Notes: generated by a model not told the origin, from the sequence alone. A stretch of 64,000 nt of DNA from Vandiemenella viatica (GCA_031002005.1 JARYHS010008074.1:264989930-265053929), one strand, 5' to 3'; counted from the stretch's first letter, positions 33,145 through 44,952 are shown. Program-made: numbers and translations.

Positions 33145-36100
33145 GTAGCTTTTTGAAGGCCATCAAGGATCTAGAGAAGAGCCAGAGAATGTTTGTTTTT
33201 AAACAGTTCACAGGATTACCTAAATTGATTTTGATATTATAATTACGGAATAAAGATCAGTTCGTTCAGGATTTTAGAAATTTTAATTCGCTGATACGGA
33301 CCTGTTAATCTTGCAATCGATTGTTTTAGCTATACTCGTCTTTGAGGTTCAGGCGGCATAATATAGGTAGATGAGAGTTGTCGTATGTATGTTCTTGATT
33401 AGTAATCTAAATTAGCCTGAATCTTGAAGTTAGGTAATTAGTGTTTTTCGACGTTACTTGTGTTCCTCCTTATGTTTTAATCTGAAAGACATCTTTGATG
33501 TTAAAGAGAAACTCTGTTGCTATTTGTACTTAGGATTTTAGAGGAGCTGCGAGTAAAATTGGAAATGTGAACGCTCACATCTTATTTTTGGAGCAAAAGC
33601 TTGAAAACGAGGATTCTGTGTGCTGTGAGAGCCTCAGTCATGTTGCCGGTGGAGCATGCACTAGCTGTGGGCGCTCTCGTGATTGCGATCTCAGACCTGC
33701 CCCCAGCTGGGCGGCTTTCAACGCCTGCCCGCCGTGTTTGATTCAATATTATTCGTGGATCACGATATCCTAAACAATTTGGGTGTAAAATGCTTGAGGT
33801 GGAGCGGCTATCGTCAATGGCTGAGCCCACGCAGGCACACCATGCCCACCAAGTCTCGCTACTCTAGCTGCTAAAGGTTGCAAGCGTACAGACAATAGGA
33901 TTTGCGCTCCTCAAGAATAACACAAAGCGATCTGTTAACGTCAATCTTTATCACTAAAGTTTCTAAGGAGATAGGAGCGTCCAAAAGAGAAAATCTAGCT
34001 ACAGACCTTGAAATTTGGTGAGACTTTGGAATGAGAAACGCCTCTTTCGCGTAGCAGTAACTTGCCATTTGGCGTAAATTTTGGTACAGCGGCGAAATTG
34101 GATAGCAGCTGTTGAATAGTCTGAGAGACATGCCCCAAGCACTGCTGCGACTGCCCAACCGGAATGACAACCGAAGTGATAATTTTTCAGTAATCATTCC
34201 CTTTATTTCACCAAATAGCTACCAACGCTCGCCAATTATTGAAATTGTGTCGTAGTATTGTAAGAAGAATAAACTAGGGGTTTCCACAAAGGTCGTAATT
34301 ATTACGGCCAAAGCCGGTTTTCCCATAAGCGTACTATTATTGAGAATCCAAAGACCATCGGTTATATATATATATATATATCTCAGTGAAACCGCAGAAT
34401 AAGCTACAAATCGTAGCGGTATCTGCTAATATCATAGAGCCAGTGATAAAAATAGATGGCGGTTGGATGAAAGCTTAGTATCGACATTTTGCTTGACGTT
34501 ATTGATTTAGTGCACGTCAACCGTGCTTTTTGTGTATTCAACTGTTATTTTTTTTTATAAATAATAGAAAAATAAAAATTAAGCTTCTGTCATTCTACGT
34601 CAAATGACCTTTCTCCTAACATTTTTTCGGTAATATATTCCATTCCAAAGAAAAAAAGATGAACTTATGCCGGAACTCCATAAAGACTTTAAAGTACATC
34701 GGAATTGACTTGAATTTATTAATTAAGAATACCATCAGCATGGTTGAATATTTGTACAAAACCCCTCGGGGTTATTTCGAAGCAACCGCATACGAAATTT
34801 TTTCACACATTCTTAAATGACCAACAATTTTTTTATCAACTGACTTTCTCCTTATTGAGACAGCAAAATCCATCTTTCATCTGATTAGACTTTGTTGTAA
34901 AGAAATCGAACGGTTAATGTTTCAGGAAATAGTCACAAGTGATATAAATGTTTGGATCTACTAAAAACCAATGATTGAGTTAAGCCTTATCTTGTGTTCC
35001 GAAGAGATTCCCACGTACCAGCACCGCCGTTAACTTCCGTAAGTTTTTTCGATATGCTTTTATCAATTAAACTATAATTTCAAGTCGTCTGTCGTAAACA
35101 TCATGAAAATGTTCACATAATTAGATAAAACTACAAATGTCACAACACAGTAGGTTTGATGCGTTGGTATAAACCGATAAACACGGAGTATTAATGTGCA
35201 TAGATTGTTATGTTTCAGAATTATCGTTTTAAAGTGATGAAGTATTATGTTCAACTGTGAAAGACAGTGTATCTGCTTTTGTTGGTCTTAGAACAAACCT
35301 GAAGTGAAGTGTTGGTATGCACATTTATAATGATTCGTCCCGAATGTTTGTGTAGAAATGTTTTTCAAGGCTTCAATGCATGAGACCATCCACCACTCAC
35401 TAGCACAAGATCCAGTTCATATCTAGCTGAGAGCGAAACTTAATCTGTGGTAGCGTAAGAGATCTTGTTCCTCGTGCGATCACCCTGACCTGCTTGAAGT
35501 TCCTTTTTAATTTTTATTTTTGAAGAAGCAGGTATAGTCTGTTTTTTCCTTAACTTGAACCTTTTTTTTAACGATTCAGGGAAATGTTAAAAATGTCGAG
35601 AGTATTGTCTAATCTGGTCACACTCTGTGCGACTATAATGGCTTGATTATGTTCTTTCCATTGAGCGCGAGACCTGTTGTAGAAATGATTGATACGTATC
35701 CACACAGGGAAAGTTACCGAATTTGATTCAGATTTATATAATAAAATGTAGTCTAGGATAATTAAAACAAAAAAATAAAAAACAGAAATTATTTGAAATG
35801 GTTGTGGAAAAATGAAGGAAAGATTGAATTGTTCCAATTGATTGCGCATGGTACATTTTTAGCAGTAGATTAATTAAAAACAGACTATCTGTCAACTGAT
35901 TAATTCGGCATATTGAGAGAAAACTGATAAATACCAAAAACTCTTCAGAGTGGTATAGTATTGTTTGATCCACGGAAAGAAAAACCATAATTATTTAAGA
36001 TACATTTTTCGAAACTTCCTGCAAACCTATGAATCAGCAACTCGATTATTAAACAACTAAACTTGTGAATACGTTGAGTTAAAGATGTACATAAAAACCA

Positions 36101-36165
36101 TTGTACTTATAAGAAAGGGTAAATTGTAATAGAGGAAAGAGAGAGAAAATTATAAGCGGATCAAG
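33145..36165. other. long unannotated stretch
   Basis: Frames near 33570-33870 overlap on both strands in a locally GC-rich patch, but none is recognisable. A (TA)n tract sits at about 34362-34381. The rest is AT-rich without signals I can name. Confidence 0.5.
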
Positions 36166-36170
36166 GGTAA

Positions 36171-37377
36171 TACACTGAAGAGCCAAAGAAACAGGTATAA
36201 CTGCCTAATATCGCGTAGTGCCGCCGCGAACACGCAGAAGTACCGCATCACGAGGTGGCATGGACTCGACTAATGTCTGAAGTAGTGCTGGAGGGAATTG
36301 ACACCATGCAGCCTGCAGGGCTGTCCATAAATCTGTAAGCGTACGAGGGAATGGAGATATCTTCTGAACGGCATGTTGCAAGTCATCACAGATATGCTCA
36401 ATAATGTTCATGTCTGGGGAGTTTGGTGGCCAGCGGAGGTGTTTAAACTCAGAAGAGTATTCCTGGAGTCACTCTGTAGCAATTCTGGACGTGTGAGGTG
36501 TCGCATTTTCCTCCTGGAATTGCCCAAGTCCGTCTGGATGCACAATGGACATGAATGGATGCAGGTGATCAGCCAGGATGCGTACGTACGTGTCACCAGA
36601 CAGAGTCGTATCTAAACGTATCAGGGGTCCCATGTCACTCCAATTGCACACGCCCCACGCCATTACAGAGCCTCCACCAGCTTGAATATTTCCCTGCTAA
36701 CATGCAGGGTCCATGAATTCATGAGGTTGTCTCCATACTCGTACACGTCCATCCGCTCGATACAATTGGAAACGAGACTCGTCAGACTAGGCAACATGTT
36801 TCCATTCATCAACAGTCCAATGTCGGTGTCGACAGGCCCAGGCGAGGTTTAAAGCTTTGTGTCGTGCACTCAGCAAGGGTACACGAGTGGGCCTTCAGCG
36901 CCGAAAGCCCATATCGGTGATGTTTCGTTGAATGGTTCACACGCTGACACTTGTTGATGGTCTAGAATTGAAATCCGCAGCAATTTGCGGAAGGATTGCA
37001 CTTATGTCAAGTTGAACGATGCTCTTCAGTCGTCGTTGGTCCCGTTCTTGCAGGATCTTTTTCCGGGCGCAGCGATGTCGGAGATTTGATGTTTTATTGC
37101 ATTCCAGATATTCACGGTGCACTCGTGAAACGGTCGTACCGGAAAATCCCCACCTCATCGAAAGCTCGGAGATGCTGTGTCCCCTCTCTCGTGCGCGTGA
37201 CTATAACACCACGTTCAGACTCACTTAAATCGTGATAACCTGTCATTGTAGCAGCAGTAACCGATCTAATGTTGTCTTATATAGGCGTTGCCGACCGCAG
37301 CGCCGTATTCTGAGGGTTTACATATCTCTGCGTTTGCATACGCATGCCTATACCAGTTTCCTTGGCTTTTCAGTGTA
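36171..37377 (-). mobile_element. 1.2-kb Tc1-like transposon, nearly full length
   Basis: Terminal inverted repeats of about 27 bp: CACTGAAGAGCCAAAGAAAC after TA at 36171-36172, and its near-complement GTTTCCTTGGCTTTTCAGTG before TA at 37376-37377. Transposase in minus orientation fills the inside. Length and TA target fit the Tc1 group. Only a few internal bases seem to be missing, so this is a fairly young but inactivated copy. Confidence 0.93.
36205..37246 (-). pseudogene. Tc1-like transposase, inactivated
   Basis: Start ATG at 37246 (MTGYHDLSESERG). N-terminal helix-turn-helix region 36937-37158 (RWGFSGTTVSRVHREYLE; then CARKKILQERDQRRLKS; then PQIAADFNSRPSTSVSV). Catalytic part 36469-36663 begins MAWGVCNWSDMGPLIRLDTT. 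The second catalytic position lies in QFQEENATPHTSRIATEW, where the expected QQDNA has become EENA, losing the Asp. The third is kept in SPDMNIIEHICDDLQ. The C-terminus ends GGTTRY at 36208. At least two frameshifts and an in-frame stop (near 36700 and 36410) split the frame. Confidence 0.88.
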
Positions 37378-37379
37378 TC

Positions 37380-38480
37380 TCCATAACCTTTTTCTGTAAA
37401 ACACAACATATGGATATCGCCAGAAAATCCTGATTTGAAGTTTCGTTCAATATTTGCTGGTATGTAGATGAAAGTGGGTTAAGAATGTGTATTTAAATTT
37501 TGCAAAAAATAAATAAATAAATAAAAACCCTCTAAAACAACCAGCGAAATTTGACTAATGGAATAATTCGTCTTTAGCCGTTTATATTATAATAAAGAAT
37601 AACAACTAGTTATTTGTCTTTATATAGTAATAACATGAAAAAGAAACAATTGTTTCGCTCCGTCTTACCACACCGCCAACTCATAATCGTCTAATCGTCG
37701 TACGCACCAGCAAATGCAGTGTTTCCGTTTAGCATTAGACCATGCCATCTTTCTCTATATTCTCCGTATTAGATATAACTCAAAGTCCGGTTGTTTCGGA
37801 TATAAGTGCACACCGCTTACCGAAATTTCGCACTGACGATTTTCTCAGTCAGTTGGGTTACATTGTCCACAGTCCGATCGTCGACATCATTCAGCGGATT
37901 CCACAATCCTCAAATGCGGGTTGCCCAATTGCTGATGTTGTGTAGAAAGATTAGACAAGTCTCATTTAAGCGCCTCAACGCCAGGAGTAGACGACTACTG
38001 TTTTGGAAGTATTTTCGTTCTAGTGCTCCACCCTTAATGCCTACGTTTTATGTCCCCCTTAATGTCAAAGAGAGTAGGGCGCTAAGCGAGAAGTAGTGGC
38101 CGCTACAGGAAATGAGGCAGAGCTTGGGGACATGTCATTAGATGAGGCACGGAGGTGATGATATAAAAAAAACTTACTGTATGCAAAAAGCTGTGGGTGA
38201 AATCTACTTATGTTAGATCATGATAAATGACTGGAGTAAAAAGTAGGGCGCAAAATGAGTAATGAAGTCAGGCGAGGAGAGAATGAGGGGGGAGAGGAGG
38301 AGTCATGGGTAACAGCTATTTACTTGTAAGTAATGTAGCTGGCGACCGGTATCGAGCACTGTTGAACAATAACTCCTCTACATCATTGACGCCTCGTTCT
38401 CATTGACCAAGCAATCCAGCTAGTATATCATTGCTAACACGCTTGTAGATGAAAATTACGATTCTGGCGGTGATTGCTTG
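37380..38480. other. unannotated sequence
   Basis: No gene recognised; the frames at 37742-38096 have no known similarity. Confidence 0.5.
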
Positions 38481-38548
38481 CAGTAATAACTGAAGAGATT
38501 ACCTGCCCACTGAGATTCCGTGTGGTTGATTCATTGGTGCTGTCTGCT

Positions 38549-38670
38549 GCCAGCGGAGGTGGTTCCGGGCGCGGCGCGGGTCGCGGGGTGAAGGCTACTC
38601 AGAGCCAAGGACGTGTCCAGCCGGCCGTCCTCGGCACTGGCCGACTCCACCGCAGACGGATGTGTGACAG
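38549..38670. other. GC-rich stretch, possible exon
   Basis: A good acceptor-like TGCTGTCTGCTGCCAG ends at 38552. The GC-rich segment that follows is open in one frame (Gly/Arg-rich GGGSGRGAGRG then VKATQSQGRVQPAVLG). The next possible donor, ACAG|GTGGAC, is weak. It could be a host exon, a 5' untranslated exon or merely a GC island. Confidence 0.2.
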
Positions 38671-38914
38671 GTGGACAGCCTACCTTCAGACAACTCTCCT
38701 TAACAAGAAAATGTTATGATCCGACTAATCAGCACCACTGGCACATTTGGAAAAGTAAAATTCTTCACCACCTTTTCCCAACACTTTGGGGTCGGCTGCC
38801 TTCGACGAGTTTCACTCATTGTCGACATGGTCAAATTTGGAGCTTTGATTTTACAGCGACATGCCCTTGCCGACGCCAAGTATTTTATACCTACTGCCAG
38901 GTCGTACTAAGTAA

Positions 38915-39348
38915 TAATGGGGCGTCCATAAATTACGTAAGGTGAAATAGGGGGGGGGGTGTCCGACGAAATCTCACCAAGTCTCACCAAGGGGGATGGG
39001 AGGGGGGGGGGGTCAACGGAAATATTACGTGAGGTTTTTGAAATTTTTGTTGGACTTTAGAGCTGAAAAAAGAGAAAAAAAGTCTACAAATAACGAGAAA
39101 GTCGATTTTAGGGGAGTATTTCGTCGAAAAGTGGGTGTGTAACCGGCTTTGGAAGGGTGAGACTTACAAAAAAAAGGTCTCAAAAAGTTGCGAGGGCAAT
39201 TTCTAGGGGGGATGTCTCTCAGACCAGATCTCATCAGAGGGGGCGGGGGTGTCGGATCAGATCTCACGAAGTCTCACCAGAGAGGGCGGGGGGAGGGGGG
39301 TCCGGAAATTCAGAAAAACATCACACGTAATTTATGGATGCCCCCTAA
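38915..39348. mobile_element. 428-bp GC-tract MITE, family M1
   Basis: The element 38918-39345 begins GGGGCGTCCATAAATTACGT and ends ACGTAATTTATGGATGCCCC, an inverted repeat of about 21 bp. TAA flanks both sides (38915-38917, 39346-39348). Inside both ends lie repeated TCTCACCA/GATCTCA phrases next to long G runs (for example the runs of 9-12 G near 38950 and 39005). No coding capacity. A 3-bp target duplication suggests a PIF/Harbinger-like mobiliser, which is inference. A second copy is at 60650-60988. Confidence 0.88.
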
Positions 39349-39409
39349 TGGGAATGGAAGTGATCCCATCCATCCATGAAACGTTAACTATGTTCAGCAT
39401 GTGAGAAGC

Positions 39410-39600
39410 GTCCCTTTTTTTTATGAGGCGCAGGTTGGGAACCATCCCAGCATTCGCCTTCATGGCTGCAGAAAGCCTATAAACCGCAGGTCAGGGCGCC
39501 GGGCTCGTGGCCGGTATGTTGTACCTCCCCGATACAGGCTGCGGCGCCTCAGCAAAGAGCCACATTGGCAGGTGTAAGTGTACTCGAAATTCTACAGTAT
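39410..39600. other. possible SINE-related block
   Basis: GGGAACCATCCCAGCATTCGC resembles the body of insect tRNA-derived SINEs, but the remainder is not similar to families A-C. Low confidence. Confidence 0.25.
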
Positions 39601-39759
39601 TTTTTGATAGTGAATACGAGGAAAAGACACAACCATTTGGTTTAATCGATAGGTATTCATTCGGCAAATTGGGCGCAGGTAAAAAATCCCGGCCCGACTA
39701 AAGCGTGGTTGACTTCCTTAATTATGTAGGCGAAAGATGTAAATGTTCTCAGTTTTAGC

Positions 39760-41580
39760 ATGAAAATTATAAATTTCACAACCAACTTAACATTTCTTAC
39801 AAGCAATCCGTATAGTGTAGATACAGTTTGTATAGAAGACGGTATAAGTGATCACAAGGTGGTTGTAGTAACTTTAAAATCTACTCTGATTTTGAAGCAT
39901 GACAAAGAAAAACTCGTATATTACTTCGATAAGGCAAACGATGCGTGTATGGTCGATCACTCGGCGAAAAATTTTGAAACGTACAAGCTAAATACAAATT
40001 TTGAGGAACTTTGGTTTAATTTTAAAGAAATAATATGGACCGGTTTAAATCACTTTGTTCCTAAGAATTTTATTAACGTCATACCGAGGGTGGTGGGTGA
40101 ACGGTTAACGTTCTGACCTCGCATTCGGGAGGACGCGGGTTGGAATCCCCGTCCGGACATCCAGATTTGGGTTTTCCATGGTTTCCCCAAATCACTCCAG
40201 GCGAATGCCGGGATGCTTCCTTCATAAGGCCATGGCCGAATTCCTTCTCGTTCCTTGTCCCCAGTCCCATCCCGCCTCTAATAACCTTAGCCGTCGATGA
40301 GGCGTAAAGAAATAAGTATATATATATATATATATATATAAAGTTTAGTAAGAACTTCCTGTGGTTCAACAAGGAAGTGAAACGTTTGCTCAGGAAGCAA
40401 AGGAGTTTACATGCGACGGTGAAGAAATCGGGGGACTCGTCTAATCGCGCTAAATTAGTCCAGTTGCGAGCGGAAGTGCGTAAGGCAATGCGTGATGCGT
40501 TTAAAGAATTCCAAGCCAGAAATTTATCCGAAGATCTGATTACTAACCCAAAAAAGTTCTGGTTGTATGTCAAAGTAAGAAGAGGCTATGTCGTCACAGA
40601 TTAAGTAAAATGTGGCATTATCAGAAACTAGTGTAGAGGAAGGAGAAATTTCGATTAATGTATTTAAAAAAAGCTTTCACGACAGAAAACTCGGATGAGA
40701 TTCCGATATTTAACAAATTGTACCACCAAAATTATGAATCATTTCGTTCTTGATGTCGAGGGAATAACTAAACTGCTTATGAATATAAAAACCAATAAAG
40801 CTCCCGGACCGAATGGTATTCTTACAAGATTCTACTCTAGGTGCGCAAAGGAAATTGCGCCGTATTTGATGAAATTATATACAGCCTCACACTAGGTTAC
40901 TTAAGAAACTTCATGGTTACGGCATATCTAGACAAATATGCAACCGGGTTGCAGACTTTCTGAAGGGCAGAACACAGTGTGTAGTTCTCGATGGTGAGCG
41001 TTCATCACTTACCGAAGTGAGGTCCGGGGTTCCCCAGGGAAGCGTGATAGGGCCTCTGTTGTTTCTCATATACATTAATGATTTGTGCGAAGTAATAAGG
41101 GAGATGAAAAGATTATTTGCCGATGATTCTATTATTTATCGTGAAATCACAACCAAGGATGACTGCGCTTTGTTACAAGACGATATTATGAAAATAATTG
41201 CGTGGTGTAAAAACTGACAGTTGGAATTAAGCGCTAAAAAGTGCCAAGTCATGTGTGTAAGCAAAAAGGTGACACCATTTAGCGCTGAATATACAATTAA
41301 TGGTACTGTCCTTAAAACGGTAGATTCCGCTAAATACCTAGGTGTAACAATTCGTAATAATTTGTGGTGAAATGGGCATACCGAGAATGTAATTGGGAAA
41401 GCAAATCGTATGTTCCGATTTCTAGGTCGTAATTTAAAACAATGCACTTCGGAAGTTAAATCTATTGCATACAAGTCACTAGTGCGTCCTCATTAGTTGT
41501 TCTGTATAGGGTCCCCATCATAGGGGTTAATTGAGGCATTAGAGAAAGTCCAAAGAAGAGCCGCCAGAGTGAAAATTAAA
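39760..41580 (+). pseudogene. broken LINE ORF2 (endonuclease end + reverse transcriptase)
   Basis: GISDHKVVVV at about 39847 is the terminal SDH motif of AP-like endonucleases. The linker is at 40377-40604 (NPKKFWLYVKVRRG). RT begins with NIKTNKAPGPNGI at about 40782. The frame then breaks near 40893, where motif A (the D..KAFD block) and its surroundings are absent: the sequence jumps to KLHGYGISRQICN. Motif B is GVPQGSVIGPLLFLIYINDL (41020-41085) and motif C is RLFADDSIIY with both Asp intact. Thumb: AKYLGVTIRNNL. Connection: SLVRPH ... EALEKVQRRAARV. Several stops confirm inactivity. Confidence 0.87.
40084..40340 (+). mobile_element. SINE family A copy (+) nested in LINE
   Basis: Complete head (GGTGGTGGGTGAACGGTTAA; B box slightly damaged, GGTTGGAATCC), body and a (TA)n tail at 40316-40340. 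It interrupts the LINE family 2 linker and is therefore younger than that LINE. No clear target duplication. Confidence 0.93.
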
Positions 41581-41639
41581 ATTGTTCCTGAATAATGATT
41601 GCACTAAATAGATTCAGATTAGATATTCCAGTCAAACTG

Positions 41640-42450
41640 GAAGAACTGACGCCTAGCTCTTAATAAAACGTGAAATTATAATGAATAGACAAATTAGGAC
41701 AAATCAGATGAACGAAATATTTTTTGCTGGTATGTGGCACGCTTTAAATGGGAAATCGATACTTGATTTTTTATGTTTTCATAGACGCCATATGCTCCGA
41801 AGAATCCTCATTTTCGATATTATAATAGGCAGGTAGGATGATCCGAGTATGATGAAGGCTATTGCGATAGATGCCATGTCTCCAAAGTCAGAGACATGCG
41901 AACTGTGAATTGTTTTTCTGGCACGGTTTGCGTCTCTGAACAATTATAATGAAGATATGTACACAGTTGGAAATTTTTATTAGCTGTTAATAGAAATTCT
42001 CTCATTACCTTGGAGGAACTTGGACATAGTTACAGACCGTACGAGTTTCCCATAATTATTGGTATTAATCCTGTCGAAGCCAACACAGAAAGCAAATCCT
42101 GTGAATTATTCATACAGGTCATTAAAATGTGTTTACTTGTAAGTTTTATTCGTACGCATCTGCTCCTCTTCCTATAAACATAAAACAGGCGCATTATCGA
42201 TACCAGTCGTAGGAAACAATCAGTTACAGAAGTTTAAAAATTCTGAACGCTTCAAATCAGTAGTCAGAACATTGTCGGAAGAAATTGACACGTCAGTATG
42301 AAAAACAAGTTTGAAAATGAAAATAGCTGCACGGGCTAAATACGTACATACGCACAGTACACTTTCCGCCACTGTTAGAGATTCTTTGGAACACTGTAGT
42401 TTGTAAATTCCTTACACCAGTGTTTCTCAACTTGTGGTCCGCGAAGACAG
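41640..42450. other. sequence after LINE, partly coding-like
   Basis: A frame near 41990-42120 reads LITLEELGHSYRPYEFPIII and continues for about 20 residues, without similarity I can name. It may be a decayed extension of the LINE or another element. Confidence 0.3.
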
Positions 42451-42718
42451 GACAGAATCATTGCCGGATCTAGGGAAGCGCTTGCCCCGGGCGGCAACTT
42501 CTGGAAAGGGGGGGGGGGGGAAGAATGTTTCAAGTGGCAGTAATGGCAAATTCGTGTGGAGGTGAACTTTTTTCCCCCCAGCGGCAACCATCAGGGGGGC
42601 GGCAGAATCGAGGAACAGCTGTACACTGCCTCAGGCGGCAAATTCATGTTTGATGGGGCGGCAATCTGAAGTTTTTGGCCCGGCTCAGAAAATTCCTAGA
42701 TCCGTCACTGGACAGGAT
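42451..42718. mobile_element. 252-bp hAT-type MITE with near-perfect 8-bp TSD
   Basis: The element 42459-42710 starts CATTGCCGGATCTAGG and ends CCTAGATCCGTCACTG, imperfect inverted repeats. Flanks are GACAGAAT (42451-42458) and GACAGGAT (42711-42718), 7 of 8 identical. Repeated GGGCGGCA blocks, a G(12) run near 42510 and GGCCCGGCTCAGAAAATTCC relate it to the 251-bp element at 15844-16094. Confidence 0.87.
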
Positions 42719-42719
42719 A

Positions 42720-43190
42720 TTATAAGCTTAACTCTAATTGAATTAGTAACTGTGCACATAAAATGGATGTTAGTTCATTGTTAGTATGATACGCTGGTAT
42801 CAAAGAGAGCTGATTAAGAAATAAGTTAATGGCCGTTTTGTGAGGGTTAGTAGTCCGCAGAATTATTTTTCACGTTTTACTGGTATTAAGGTTGAGAAAC
42901 GCTGCTTTACAGGATAAAGTTGTTATACCAATTTGTAACTATGCTCTTCATCGTGATGTCTTTGTCAGAAAATACGCAATGATTTCACTGATGTAGATAA
43001 TAACTAAAGACATCCTCTACAGTTCAGTTTAATTCGTTATTTTACAGCTGTTTTTATTTTAATGGCATTCGGAAATTTAAGCCATACAGTCAGCTCAATG
43101 TGATCATGACTTTTGCAGTGTATCAGTTTCTCCAGTACGTTACAGTAGCTTCTAACTGTGGACACTACAGGACGGATACAACATTCACAC
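42720..43190. other. unannotated sequence
   Basis: No gene or repeat recognised. Confidence 0.5.
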
Positions 43191-43194
43191 AGAC

Positions 43195-43292
43195 AACATT
43201 TAAACTCCCATGCCCTCGGCCGGATTCGAACCGGCGACCTTCGACACGTGGAGCTTGCACTCTACCCCACGCGCTACCGAGGCCGGCTGATG
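43195..43292 (-). mobile_element. tRNA-derived SINE head, family D
   Basis: On the minus strand CCTCGGTAGCGCGTGGGGTA (A box, D stem GCGC/GTGC) is followed by GTCGCCGGTTCGAATCCGGC, a perfect T-arm hairpin with B box. A partial acceptor stem CCTCGG/CCGAGG forms, but the anticodon stem does not, so I call it tRNA-derived rather than a tRNA gene. Confidence 0.65.
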
Positions 43293-43399
43293 TGGGATAA
43301 TTGCTCAAATTGAGTCGTAACTTTCAAATGTGATTAGTACATTCTTCTTCCTCTGGAAGCACGTGGGCAAGGGAGAATTTTACTTCAGCCTCCCTTTCA

Positions 43400-43640
43400 C
43401 GTTATGTCAGGAAAATATCGATAGTTAATGATGTTATACTGAACAAGGAACTGTTGAAGGAATGCATAGAGATGGTAATGCTCAAATGGCATGGCATGTA
43501 AAGATAATAGAGTGGATGGGATACCAAGAAAGATACAAAGTGGTAGACCGAGAGGAAGAGCAAAGTAATGCGCATGGTTAAACGGAAAGGAGGAGAGGAC
43601 TTGTGTTTAAGCCACACCCAACCAAAGTGCGATTATGAAG
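43400..43640 (+). pseudogene. possible LINE C-terminal relic
   Basis: Degenerate text such as LKWHGM, YQERYKVVDREEEQSNAHG resembles the 'RWYGHV.RM ... GRPRGR' C-terminal region common in insect RTE-like LINE proteins, in mixed frames with stops. Weak similarity. Confidence 0.3.
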
Positions 43641-43644
43641 CTGA

Positions 43645-44325
43645 CGGCGTCTTATAAATCAGCTACGTTAGACCTTCAGCAGAAGCAGCGCACCTGTTCT
43701 CCGTTTGTGGGAATGTGTTAAGTAGGCCGCCCTCGTTGGATGCTGAGGCAGCAGACATTGCGCTAACGGTGTCTCCGCCTAGCACCTCACTTCACGGTGG
43801 TGTGGCAGCTACAAACACACTGTCACAAACAACGCAGCTACATATCACAAGGAAACGAGCATAACACTGTCTGAATTACAGTACCATTTCAACTAATTCT
43901 TTTGAAGACATGATTGATGATGTGCGAGTGAACAGTTGGGCCCATACATTCTGGATAATCAGTTTTAATTTACCTGTACACTAATTTTACTTGCTTCATG
44001 TTGGGATTAAACAATTCATTATAATCGCAGGGAACGTCTGATATAATCAACAATTACACATTATTAAGAGTAAACTAAGAACTACAGTCTAATTTTGGCT
44101 ATCTCTTATGAAACCTTGAGACTTTGCACGACCCTCGTATGCGTTCTAAGTCTGGTGTGAATCTGTAAAGCGTAGACTCGCTGATTTCGCCATCACCTAA
44201 AATTGTTTATTTGGTGTATTGGTGTTTTGATATATCTGTCATACTAACTAAACTGGAATAGTTACTCTTGTGCTATTGTATTTTCTAATTTTTCATATGC
44301 GTTTGACTCATAATATCTGACACCA
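43645..44325. other. unannotated sequence
   Basis: No gene or repeat recognised. Confidence 0.5.
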
Positions 44326-44328
44326 GAG

Positions 44329-44572
44329 AGTTTTTTTTTGGCTTTACGCCTCGTCGACGTCGAAGCCGTTAGAAGCGGGAAAGGACTGAGGTAAGGTGCG
44401 GAAAAAAATTCGGCCACGACCTTTTGAAGGAACCAATGTGGTATTCGCCTGGATCGATTCCAGTAAACGATGGAAAACCGAAATCTCGATGGCTGGACGG
44501 TTATTCGAACCCACGTACTCCCTACTACAAAGCCAGAGCGTTACTTGCCACCACGATATGTCAGCGGTATGA
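44329..44572 (-). mobile_element. SINE family A copy (-), diverged
   Basis: CTTTACGCCTCGTCGACGTCG (tail side), CCTTTTGAAGGAACCAATG and a B box complement TTATTCGAACCCACG identify a full-length but old copy. Confidence 0.8.
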
Positions 44573-44787
44573 AGAGCGAAAGTAAAAGACGGATGGAGAA
44601 GGTTGCCTCATCTATTCATCTCCCTTGTCAAAAGGCTTCAACGCGCGGATTCTTCACAATTTCGTTTCTGCACTATACAACTCGAATCCTGCAGCAAAAT
44701 TTATTCGTTTATTCGCACTACAGACGAATTTTCAAGAACGATTCAAATCTGATCACTCACTTTTATGGCAACTGATAGATCAGAGGA

Positions 44788-44952
44788 TCGTGGTGATTAA
44801 GTGACAATGCATTGGCCTCGCATTTGGTAGGACGCGGATTCGAATACCAGTCCGACCATCAAGAGTCCTGCTTTCCATGATTTTTCCAAATCACCCAAGG
44901 CCCATTGCTGTTTCCAGGAATTAAAGTTAGGGCACTCTGCTGCAGTACCATC
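44788..44952 (+). mobile_element. SINE family A copy (+), diverged and 3'-truncated
   Basis: GATCGTGGTGATTAAGTGAC, GCCTCGCATTTGGTAGGACG and GGATTCGAATACCAGTCCG match the head. The body is degraded after AAATCACCCAAGGCC. Confidence 0.75.

Larger units (their letters stand above)
39760..41640 (+). mobile_element. non-LTR retrotransposon (LINE family 2) with SINE insertion and internal deletion
   Basis: The order is: end of the endonuclease, linker, SINE family A insertion (40084-40340), linker, start of RT, deletion, rest of RT, thumb and connection. The coding frame before and after the SINE is continuous in sense (KNFINV then KNFLWFNKEVKRLLRKQ). The 3' end beyond about 41640 is unclear. ORF1 and most of the endonuclease are missing at the 5' side. 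Confidence 0.85.

Noticed and set aside
40079..40573. 164-codon minus-strand frame
   Set aside because: Antisense to a SINE and LINE family 2; the plus-strand text carries the recognisable protein motifs.
43210..43290. Possible functional tRNA gene (minus strand)
   Set aside because: The T arm and D stem pair well, but the anticodon stem does not and the acceptor stem has a mismatch or bulge; best read as a tRNA-derived SINE head.
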